Assembly (NCBI GenBank): GCA_900317215.1
Contig: ONFW01000093.1
Span: 1-9,982, forward strand
Source of the DNA: an uncultured Eubacteriales bacterium
GTDB lineage: Bacteria > Bacillota > Clostridia > Oscillospirales > Acutalibacteraceae
DNA length: 9,982 bases
Direction: 5' to 3'
This document shows, piece by piece, positions 1-5,609 of the stretch (positions within the stretch are counted from its first letter, which is position 1; the number at the start of each line of letters is the position of its first letter). The notes beneath the pieces were generated by a model, which made no database searches, was not told where the DNA came from, and saw only the letters and a program-made list of their open reading frames with translations. A program made the position numbers and the translations under genes.

Positions 1-177
1 AGTAAGAGCTGCCTTGACCTCAGGATAAGGAGCTGAGTATCTTTGACTCAGATACCGCAGACTTGCTCCGAGTTCTCCATCAGGCCCTCCATACTGCGTA
101 ATTATTATCTTGGCAAGCTTAGGATTTGTCTGCTTGATTTTTACGGGATACTGCAGCTTCTTCTCATATACCCACAC
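1..177 (-). CDS. cotJC: Spore coat protein CotJC, manganese-catalase-like (N-terminal part only)
   Basis: This is the first 59 codons of a gene that continues past the left edge of the window. The translation opens with MWVYEKKLQYPV and contains ITQYGGPDGELGASLRYLSQ, the characteristic N-terminus of CotJC. That family is a di-manganese catalase-like protein of the spore coat, here fused to nothing visible. The start is a GTG at 177. It sits 8 nt downstream of an AGGAGG at 187-192, which lies inside the last codons of cotJB, so the two genes are only 3 nt apart and probably translationally coupled. Expected full length is around 190 residues, so most of the metal-binding ligands are outside the window. 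Identification rests on family memory of the N-terminal motif and on gene order behind cotJA and cotJB. Confidence 0.9.
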   Translation of the reverse strand, partial: MWVYEKKLQYPVKIKQTNPKLAKIIITQYGGPDGELGASLRYLSQRYSAPYPEVKAALT

Positions 178-180
178 AGA

Positions 181-432
181 TCACACCTCCTGAATATCCC
201 ATGGCCACGGATCCGAGATCCATGCCCACCTGTTGCCGCTTTCACTCATTGGGCTGAGGGGACCGTACTTTGCCTCATATTCATTCCGCAGGGCAGAGCT
301 TTTCTCCTCATATACTCTGAGAGCATCGGCTGCGCTTTCATCGTTAGGATGAGTATCGAGATAAATATGCATTTCTACAATTGCAAAATCGTAGGAGGAC
401 AGTCGCTTCAGCAATCGTTCTCTTTCACTCAT
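181..432 (-). CDS. cotJB: Spore coat protein CotJB
   Basis: An 83-residue protein with the CotJB pattern. A helical start (LLKRLSSYDFAIVEMHIYLD) is followed by THPNDESA at about 28-35, then a charged helix ending in YEAKYGPLSP at about 53-61, and a Trp-rich C-terminus with RWAWISDPWPWD. Length and order of motifs match the family (about 80-90 residues), which is a small coat-associated protein made with CotJA and CotJC. It has no catalytic motif and its molecular role is poorly defined. The ATG at 432 follows GAGGAGG with about 8 nt spacing and overlaps the end of cotJA by 8 nt, suggesting coupled translation. The stop at 181-183 lies beside the cotJC ribosome binding site. Confidence 0.93.
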   Translation of the reverse strand: MSERERLLKRLSSYDFAIVEMHIYLDTHPNDESAADALRVYEEKSSALRNEYEAKYGPLSPMSESGNRWAWISDPWPWDIQEV

Positions 433-631
433 CAGTCTGTCCTCCTCTCGGAAATGCCGCTGTAAAGGGCTTGTTCAGCTCGGGGAACATGGTCCCGTTC
501 CTTATCCCACATTCGGGAGAGTATAATTTTTTTGCGTTCTGATAGGGTACATATGCCATGGCAACCACCGTATCTGACGGGAGCGGCTTTATAAAGAATT
601 CTGAATTTTGAAGTTCTTTGATAACATCCAT
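425..631 (-). CDS. cotJA: Spore coat associated protein CotJA
   Basis: A small protein with the CotJA signature: PLPSDTVVAMAYVPYQ near the start, then LYSPECGIRNGTMFPELNKPF, which is the conserved Y-x-P-x-x-G-x-x-x-G-T-x-F-P-E-L-x-x-P-F core. Two in-frame ATGs are available, at 637 and 631. AAAGGAG (640-646) is only 2 nt from the first but 8 nt from the second. I therefore place the start at 631 (68 residues), with 637 (70 residues) as the alternative. It is the first gene of the cotJA-cotJB-cotJC operon and overlaps cotJB. The family is needed for CotJC assembly into the coat in Bacillus. In this organism the role is inferred. Confidence 0.9.
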   Translation of the reverse strand: MDVIKELQNSEFFIKPLPSDTVVAMAYVPYQNAKKLYSPECGIRNGTMFPELNKPFTAAFPRGGQTDE

Positions 632-700
632 GTTCATTTCTCCTTTCTTTTACATAATATGATTATTTCACCGGTATGTGTATGCTGACAAAAGCTCAGA

Positions 701-747
701 CCAAAACAGCTGTGACAGCAGGAGCAATTTACACCTGCTGTCACAGC
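701..747 (-). terminator. Hairpin terminator after the gpsA-like gene
   Basis: A perfect 14-bp inverted repeat has arms at 709-722 and 734-747 (GCTGTGACAGCAGG and its complement) and an 11-nt loop. Read on the minus strand it lies 36 nt after the gpsA stop and is followed by TGTTTTGG, a short U tract. No plus-strand gene ends here and no T run follows on that strand, so it most likely ends gpsA transcription just before the cotJ operon. The U tract is short, so termination may be partial. Confidence 0.6.
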
Positions 748-782
748 CTTAATAAAAACAGTATTCTTTTTTAGCGGACGTC

Positions 783-1742
783 TCAGAACTCGGTCTTAAT
801 GCTGCGGAGAAACAGATCGGAAAGACCTCTTTTTGCGGTTATCTCTCCTGCTATAACAGTATTTACGGTAGTACAGATCGGAAGGTCGACCTCATATTTC
901 TCACCGAGGAATATCAGCGCCTTGGTCGTATCCACACCCTCTGCAAGAAGCCCGAATTTTTCACCCTTGACAAGCATCTCGCCGAAACGACGGTTATGAC
1001 TGTACGGAGAAAAAAGAGTAGCCTCATAGTCCCCAAGATGACACAGACCGTAAGCTGAAAGCTCATTGCCGCCCATAGCCTTGATAAGCCTTGAGATCTC
1101 TCTGGTTCCCCTTGACATAAGAGCGCCCTTAAGGGAAGAAAGGTTAAGACCGTCGAGCATTCCTGCAGCAATACCGATAGTATTTTTTGCGGCAGCACCT
1201 ATCTCAGTGCCGACAAGATCATTTCCGACGTAAAAACGGATAAGCTCACTTGAAAACTGCTTGATAAGAAAATGCTTAAGATCATCATGTCTTGAATCAA
1301 TGACCATGCAGTTTGGTATTCCGTTGCTGAAGTCCTGGGGATGCCCGGGGCCAACCCATACTCCCACCTGGGTTTTCTCGGGGACAAACTCCTCAACTAT
1401 CTCTGTCAGTCTCTTTCCGGTAGAAGCCTCGATCCCCTTCATGCAAAGAACTATCTTCTTATTCTCTATATCGAATTCAGTTATGCGCGGAACAAAGGAA
1501 CGAAGCGCCTGCGAGCTGATAGAGATTATCATGATATCCGCGCTCGTCACGGCTTCCCTTAGATCATCAGTGACCCTTATGCTTTCTCTGAAGGTAAGCA
1601 TATTGTTTTTGCGGGTATCTCTGATCTCAATGAACTGGGGGGCATCGCTAAGACCCCAGATAGTAACATTATGACCGATCTTATCGAGATACCAAGCAAT
1701 AAAAGAGCCCCATCTGCCGCAGCCTAACAATGTGATATTCAT
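783..1742 (-). CDS. gpsA: NAD(P)-dependent glycerol-3-phosphate dehydrogenase, divergent GpsA type
   Basis: A 319-residue cytoplasmic oxidoreductase of the GpsA family, which reduces dihydroxyacetone phosphate to sn-glycerol-3-phosphate for phospholipid synthesis. The N-terminal Rossmann motif is GCGRWG (residues 7-12). The usual KGIE is present at 102-105. The C-terminal substrate domain has EIGAAAKNTIGIAAG, whose K186 matches the catalytic lysine, then GLCHLGDYEAT and SHNRRFG (248-254). Oddities: the normally conserved SGPSFA segment is replaced by GPGHPQD (131-137), and the TRG region reads MSRGTRE. It is therefore a divergent subfamily and could have altered substrate or cofactor preference. 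The ATG at 1742 follows AGGAGG (1750-1755) with 7 nt spacing. A hairpin terminator lies after the gene, and candidate promoters lie at 1767-1775 and 1848-1876. The reaction is inferred from the family. Confidence 0.85.
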   Translation of the reverse strand: MNITLLGCGRWGSFIAWYLDKIGHNVTIWGLSDAPQFIEIRDTRKNNMLTFRESIRVTDDLREAVTSADIMIISISSQALRSFVPRITEFDIENKKIVLCMKGIEASTGKRLTEIVEEFVPEKTQVGVWVGPGHPQDFSNGIPNCMVIDSRHDDLKHFLIKQFSSELIRFYVGNDLVGTEIGAAAKNTIGIAAGMLDGLNLSSLKGALMSRGTREISRLIKAMGGNELSAYGLCHLGDYEATLFSPYSHNRRFGEMLVKGEKFGLLAEGVDTTKALIFLGEKYEVDLPICTTVNTVIAGEITAKRGLSDLFLRSIKTEF

Positions 1743-1766
1743 AGTAATGCCTCCTGTGATTTTTTT

Positions 1767-1775
1767 ATTATAACA
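1767..1775 (-). promoter_or_regulatory. Extended -10 promoter candidate for gpsA (proximal)
   Basis: TGTTATAAT reads on the minus strand at 1775-1767, a perfect extended -10 element, but I see no good -35 box. Transcription would begin near 1760, leaving a short leader that still includes the AGGAGG at 1750-1755. Confidence 0.4.
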
Positions 1776-1799
1776 GACTTCTGCTGAAGGCGTTGCTCA

Positions 1800-1839
1800 C
1801 TCCGATCAAGCGAGCTTATCGGAGCTTTGCTCCTTTTTT
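1800..1839. repeat. Nested inverted repeats with plus-strand terminator look
   Basis: Two hairpins share the same GGAG. One pairs CTCCGAT (1800-1806) with ATCGGAG (1818-1824), with a further AAGC/GCTT inside. The other pairs GGAGC (1821-1825) with GCTCC (1829-1833) and is followed by six T on the plus strand. On the plus strand this resembles an intrinsic terminator, but no plus-strand gene ends here. On the minus strand it lies in the leader between the distal gpsA promoter and gpsA. It may be a terminator-like or dispersed repeat. Confidence 0.5.
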
Positions 1840-1847
1840 ATACATAG

Positions 1848-1876
1848 ATTATAGCATACATTATAACAATAATCCA
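1848..1876 (-). promoter_or_regulatory. Promoter candidate for gpsA (distal)
   Basis: On the minus strand TGGATT (1876-1871) is separated by 17 nt from TATAAT (1853-1848), which is preceded by TGC to give an extended -10. A second extended -10, TGTTATAAT, lies at 1868-1860. Use of this promoter would give gpsA a leader of about 100 nt containing the 1800-1839 hairpins. Confidence 0.4.
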
Positions 1877-1881
1877 TATTA

Positions 1882-2622
1882 TTATTCTGAAAGCTGCTCA
1901 TTCTGCTCCTCTTCCTCGTCGGTATCGGGAACAGGCTCAGCAACGATCCTGTTGCCTGTGAGAAACTCTATAGAGCGCTCAATGCTATCCTTTGAATTAC
2001 CCCATGACTTTCCGGCGCTGCGGTAGTCAAACATACTGCAGAAATGAGTGATATCGTTTTTAAGCTCAATAAGATAGCCGCCAGTAAGTCTTGATGTCTC
2101 CTCATAAAAAGCCTGCAGGCTTTTCCCGAGTCCCTTCTGATCGACCGTGAGCAGAAGATAGAAATGCTCGAGACAGATGTATCTCTGCTCTGCATAAAGC
2201 TGACGGAATTCAGGCTCGCTTATCCACATGGCATGCACGATCCTGACCATGTTCTCCATGTTTTCCTTTATATCGCGGCAGATAAAGCAATCCCCAAGAA
2301 GAGTCTCAAGGGCTGCCATTCTTTTTTTATCAAGCTTTCCCGGCGGTGACGGCGGAACAAGCTGCTCAGATATCTGCTGCAGGTGACTTTCAAGAATAAG
2401 AGCATTTGAAAGGCGCTTGCCCTGTTTCACCATCATCTGAAAATGACGGTGACAGAAGCCCTGTTCATTTGTTTTGATCCTGACATTAGGCTCCATCATT
2501 GCCGAGCCTGTAACGTAATCCGCCTTGCGTTCCTCAAGCATGTCTCTCATTCTGCACATAGGGCAGCCGTCCCTTGGCATAAAGACGTCGTTAACAGGTA
2601 TGCTGCAGATATTTTCTTTCAT
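1882..2622 (-). CDS. DUF6062-like protein with two CxxC/CxxH modules
   Basis: A 246-residue protein of unknown function that I match to the DUF6062 family from memory. No signal peptide or membrane segment is visible, so it is probably cytoplasmic. Its notable feature is a repeated Cys/His pattern: C20-C23 with C57-H60, then C112-C115 with C150-H153. The inner gaps are nearly identical, 33 and 34 residues. This fits two tandem zinc-binding (or other metal) modules, each C-C-C-H. The C-terminus is strongly acidic (DTDEEEEQNEQ). The ATG at 2622 follows AAGGA with about 10 nt spacing. A TTGATT-17-TAAAAT promoter lies upstream at 2655-2683 and overlaps the promoter of the divergent PAP2 gene. Metal binding is inferred from residue pattern only, and no catalytic role can be assigned. 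Confidence 0.75.
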   Translation of the reverse strand: MKENICSIPVNDVFMPRDGCPMCRMRDMLEERKADYVTGSAMMEPNVRIKTNEQGFCHRHFQMMVKQGKRLSNALILESHLQQISEQLVPPSPPGKLDKKRMAALETLLGDCFICRDIKENMENMVRIVHAMWISEPEFRQLYAEQRYICLEHFYLLLTVDQKGLGKSLQAFYEETSRLTGGYLIELKNDITHFCSMFDYRSAGKSWGNSKDSIERSIEFLTGNRIVAEPVPDTDEEEEQNEQLSE

Positions 2623-2651
2623 CTCTTCACTGTCCTTTCTGAAGGTTAATA

Positions 2652-2680
2652 TGGATTTTACGGAAAAGCTGTGATATAAT
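2652..2680 (+). promoter_or_regulatory. Promoter of the PAP2 phosphatase gene
   Basis: TGGATT (2652-2657), a 17-nt spacer, then TATAAT (2675-2680) preceded by TGA, making an extended -10. Transcription would start near 2687, about 30 nt before the ATG, upstream of GGAGG (2705-2709). It occupies the same DNA as the opposite-strand promoter at 2655-2683. Confidence 0.55.
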
Positions 2681-2683
2681 CAA
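2655..2683 (-). promoter_or_regulatory. Promoter of the DUF6062-like gene
   Basis: On the minus strand TTGATT (2683-2678), a 17-nt spacer, then TAAAAT (2660-2655). This gives a start near 2648 and a leader of about 26 nt. It almost fully overlaps the divergent PAP2 promoter. Confidence 0.55.
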
Positions 2684-2716
2684 GGTATAAGGCTTTACGA
2701 AAACGGAGGTATAACT

Positions 2717-3274
2717 ATGGACGGAGAATTCTATATACTGAATTATATTCAGGATCAGTTGAGAACAGACTTTCTTGATAAGCTTATGCCTGCCATTTCC
2801 TTTTTGGGAAAGGCGGGGCTGATCTGGATAGTCATTGCATTGCTGTGTCTGTTTTTCAAGCGCTCAAGACTGCTCGGGCGTTCACTGGTTTTCAATCTCA
2901 TATTCAATCTGGTTGCAAGCAGCTTAATTATCAAGCCTATCGTATCAAGACTCAGACCCTGTGTGCTCGACAGCACGGTCGAGCTGCTTGTAAAGCTCCC
3001 GTTTGACACGTCCTTTCCCTCGGGACATACACTTTTTGCATTCGGAGCAGCAACGATCATATTCATTTATAATAAATGGCTCGGAACAGCCGCCTATATC
3101 TTCGGATTTCTTATGGCATTTTCAAGATTATATCTCTATGTCCATTTTCCCACGGATGTTGCCTTTGGAGCAGTATTCGGAGTCATATTTGCTGTCATAG
3201 CATATAAAATGGAGGGCATGATCTTTGACAGGACAAAGCCTCTTTTTGTTATCAGGAACCGTCATAAAACCTGA
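2717..3274 (+). CDS. PAP2-family membrane phosphatase (undecaprenyl-pyrophosphatase-like)
   Basis: A 185-residue integral membrane protein with all three PAP2 phosphatase signatures: KX6RP as K73...R80-P81 (KPIVSRLRP), PSGH at 101-104, and SRX5HX3D as S136-R137...H143...D147 (SRLYLYVHFPTD). These supply the phosphate pocket and the nucleophilic histidine. Hydrophobic segments lie near 33-47, 57-72, 104-118, 122-136 and 149-163. Size and layout fit small BcrC-type or PgpB-type enzymes that dephosphorylate undecaprenyl pyrophosphate or other lipid phosphates at the membrane outer face. The substrate cannot be told from sequence. GGAGG lies 7 nt before the ATG. The stop overlaps the convergent rsmA 3' end by 13 bp, with no terminator between them. 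Confidence 0.88.
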   Translation: MDGEFYILNYIQDQLRTDFLDKLMPAISFLGKAGLIWIVIALLCLFFKRSRLLGRSLVFNLIFNLVASSLIIKPIVSRLRPCVLDSTVELLVKLPFDTSFPSGHTLFAFGAATIIFIYNKWLGTAAYIFGFLMAFSRLYLYVHFPTDVAFGAVFGVIFAVIAYKMEGMIFDRTKPLFVIRNRHKT

Positions 3275-4122
3275 AACGCCGCCTGAGTGATGTCCGCAAA
3301 CTGTTGCATAGACATTTCCTCAGCTCTTGCAGCAGGCTTGATACCAGCAGCCGAAAGGATAGCAGATACCGTCTGCTTAGGCAAGGATAAGCCTGCGCTC
3401 AGGGAATTTGCAAGCGTTTTTCTTCTCTGCATAAAAGCAGCCTTGATTATTCTGAAAAAGAGCTTTTCATCAGCCGCCTTTACGGGCGGCTCCTTTAATA
3501 TATTCAGCTTTATCACTGCCGAATCCACCTTAGGAGGTGGAATAAAGCTGCCCGGAGAAACCTTGAACAGCACCTCCGGCTCGCAGTAATAATGAACCGC
3601 TGCGCTAATAGCGCCGGAAGCCCTTGTTCCGGGACAGGCGCATATTCTTTCGGCAGCCTCCTTCTGTACCATTACAGTGATAGAACTCACAGGAAGCCTC
3701 TCCTCCAGGAGCTTCATAAGCAGAGGCGAGGTGATATAGTAAGGCAGATTTGCACAAACAACCACTTCTCCGCTGCCGAAATGATCCTTTATCAGCTTTA
3801 TCATATCCAGCTTCATAGCATCGGCATTGACGATACTGACATTGTCAAACTCCGAAAGCGTCTCCTCCAGCACAGGAAGAAGCCTTTTATCCAGCTCCAC
3901 AGCCACCACCTTATGTGAAAGCCTTGCAAGCTCCGCTGTCAGCACTCCTGCGCCGGGGCCTATCTCTATCACGCCGGTGTCGGCATCTGCTCCGCTGAGC
4001 TGTGCCATTCTGGGACAAACAGAGGGATTCACAAGAAAATTCTGCCCGAGAGCCTTTGAAAAAGTAAAGCCGTGTCTGCCGAGAACGCCCTTGACATAGT
4101 TGATATCTGTTAATCTGCTCAT
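3262..4122 (-). CDS. rsmA: 16S rRNA dimethyladenosine transferase RsmA (KsgA)
   Basis: A 286-residue SAM-dependent methyltransferase that dimethylates two adjacent adenosines near the 3' end of 16S rRNA during small-subunit maturation. Visible motifs are KALGQNFL (23-30), the SAM-binding loop VIEIGPGAGVLT (51-62), the acidic VAVELD (73-78), NADAMKLD (99-106) and the target-adenine motif NLPYYI (125-130). The C-terminal domain includes PGSFIPPPKVDSAVI and FMQRRKTLANSL. I chose the ATG at 4122, which gives MSRLTDINYV and the usual length. The frame stays open upstream, but that would run into trkH and lacks homology. AAGGA lies at 4134-4130 with about 7 nt spacing. It starts 19 nt after trkH, so it is probably the last gene of a trkA-trkH-rsmA operon. 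It overlaps the convergent PAP2 gene by 13 bp. Confidence 0.95.
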   Translation of the reverse strand: MSRLTDINYVKGVLGRHGFTFSKALGQNFLVNPSVCPRMAQLSGADADTGVIEIGPGAGVLTAELARLSHKVVAVELDKRLLPVLEETLSEFDNVSIVNADAMKLDMIKLIKDHFGSGEVVVCANLPYYITSPLLMKLLEERLPVSSITVMVQKEAAERICACPGTRASGAISAAVHYYCEPEVLFKVSPGSFIPPPKVDSAVIKLNILKEPPVKAADEKLFFRIIKAAFMQRRKTLANSLSAGLSLPKQTVSAILSAAGIKPAARAEEMSMQQFADITQAAFQVL

Positions 4123-4141
4123 TGAAATTTTCCTTTGAATA

Positions 4142-5593
4142 TTATTTCTTCGTCCATGTTCTCGGATAGAGAGCAAGGAGAATGGGATATATCTCAAGTC
4201 TTCCGAAAAGCATTGCAAATGTAAGAACAAGCTTTGAGAATGAGGAGTAGCCTCCATAGCCTTCCATGGGGCCGACAAGACCGAAGCCGGGGCCGACGTT
4301 GTTGCAGCAGGAGATAGACGCAGTCAGGTTGGACTGAACGTCAAAGGAAGGCTCAAATGAGAGCACAAAGAAGGTACCGGCAATAAGCACGATATAAAGT
4401 GCAAAATAGGTGGTCACTCCGTTGAGAACGGAGACGTCAAGATTCTTGCCCTCATATTTGACAGAAGCCACCGAACGGGGATGAAGAAGGTGACGGATAT
4501 CGCGGACTATGGCCTTGAACATGATGATCACTCTCGAAAGCTTAAGACCGCCTGCAGTTGAGCCTGCACAGCCTCCGACAAACATGAGAATGAATATGAT
4601 ACCCTTTGCAAGATCGGGCCACAGGTTAAAATCAGCAGTTGAATAGCCTGTTGTTGAAACAATGGATGCTACCTGGAAGCATGAGTGTCTTATCGAGTCG
4701 GAGAAATTCCCGTATATGGGGTAAATACTGTAGGTTATGATGCCTGCAGCGCAGAGCATGAGTGCAAAGTAGAACCACAGCTCCCTGTTGCTGAATACAG
4801 CTTTGAACTGTCTGAGAAGGAACATATAGAAAAGGTTGAAGTTGATACCGAAGATTATCATGAAGGCTGTTATCACCCATTGCAGATAAGGGCTGTAGGA
4901 GGCAATGGAATCGCCCTTTATGCCAAAGCCGCCCGTGCCTGCCGTACCGAGGGCATGGACAACGCTGTCAAAAAGGGGCATGCCTCCGGCAAGAAGGAAA
5001 ACTGTTTCTGCAACGGTTATAACAAGGTAGATAAAATAGAGTATCTTTGCAGTATCCTTGATCTTCGGAGTGATTTTTCCGATAACAGGCCCTGCCATTT
5101 CAGCGCGGAGGATATGTATGGCTCTGCCCGAGCCGGAGGGCAGGATAGCCATTATGAGAACAAGCACTCCCATACCGCCCAGCCAATGAGTAAAGCTCCT
5201 CCAGAATAGCAGACCGCAGCTCATGCTCTCAACATCTCTGAGGATCGAGGCTCCCGTTGTCGTAAGACCGCTGACTGTCTCAAAGAAGGCATCAAAGAAA
5301 TCAGGTATCTCCCCGCTTATTATAAACGGAAGACAGCCGAGCAAAGACAGGAAGATCCATGCAAAGGTCACGATAATGAAGCCCTCTCTTGCATAGATCA
5401 CCTTGTTCTTTTTCGGATTGAAAACACGGCGAAAAACAACGCCGACAATTACAGCGATTATTATTGTTATCGAAAAAGCATTTACACAATTCATCTCATG
5501 GTAGCCAAAGGATACGAGCAGAGGCAGCATCAGAAGTATTGCCTCAAGCAGTATGATATTGCCCACCATGTAAAAAATCATTCTGCGGTTCAT
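4142..5593 (-). CDS. trkH: Potassium uptake channel subunit TrkH
   Basis: A 483-residue polytopic membrane protein of the TrkH/KtrB superfamily, the K+-conducting subunit of the Trk system. The four pore-loop selectivity-filter segments are all present: TTTGAS (111-116), GTAGTGGFG (216-224), STTGYST (313-319) and NNVGPGFG (431-438). The gating-loop region GGCAGSTAGGLK (340-351) follows the third pore. Hydrophobic helices run through the whole length from residue 5. Length is normal for TrkH (about 480). The ATG at 5593 follows AAAGG with about 9 nt spacing, and only 16 nt separate it from the trkA stop, so the cytosolic gate and the channel are co-expressed. Ending in YPRTWTKK is typical for the family. 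Confidence 0.96.
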   Translation of the reverse strand: MNRRMIFYMVGNIILLEAILLMLPLLVSFGYHEMNCVNAFSITIIIAVIVGVVFRRVFNPKKNKVIYAREGFIIVTFAWIFLSLLGCLPFIISGEIPDFFDAFFETVSGLTTTGASILRDVESMSCGLLFWRSFTHWLGGMGVLVLIMAILPSGSGRAIHILRAEMAGPVIGKITPKIKDTAKILYFIYLVITVAETVFLLAGGMPLFDSVVHALGTAGTGGFGIKGDSIASYSPYLQWVITAFMIIFGINFNLFYMFLLRQFKAVFSNRELWFYFALMLCAAGIITYSIYPIYGNFSDSIRHSCFQVASIVSTTGYSTADFNLWPDLAKGIIFILMFVGGCAGSTAGGLKLSRVIIMFKAIVRDIRHLLHPRSVASVKYEGKNLDVSVLNGVTTYFALYIVLIAGTFFVLSFEPSFDVQSNLTASISCCNNVGPGFGLVGPMEGYGGYSSFSKLVLTFAMLFGRLEIYPILLALYPRTWTKK

Positions 5594-5609
5594 GGTTTCT
5601 TACCTTTCT

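Noticed and set aside
15..24. TGACCTCAGG at the left edge also occurs at 9935-9944 in the mobile-element end
   Set aside because: The left copy encodes Pro-Glu-Val of cotJC in the reverse frame, and a 10-base match is compatible with chance. It is not evidence of a flanking repeat.
43..465. A 140-codon plus-strand open frame opposite the cotJ genes
   Set aside because: Three overlapping genuine cotJ genes on the minus strand explain the region. The plus-strand frame is a shadow.
677..684. CATACACA (minus) upstream of cotJA, like a sigma-E -10 box
   Set aside because: It is suggestive for a spore gene, but no matching -35 element lies 14-15 nt upstream. A CATACACT occurs equally before trkA (7085-7096 region), so I do not call it.
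4123..4278. Longer N-terminus for RsmA, 52 extra residues
   Set aside because: The extension lies inside trkH, has no RsmA-like sequence, and a good ribosome binding site precedes the ATG at 4122.
4685..5209. A 174-codon plus-strand open frame opposite trkH
   Set aside because: It is antisense to a clear TrkH gene with all four filter motifs and has no ribosome binding site or recognisable composition.
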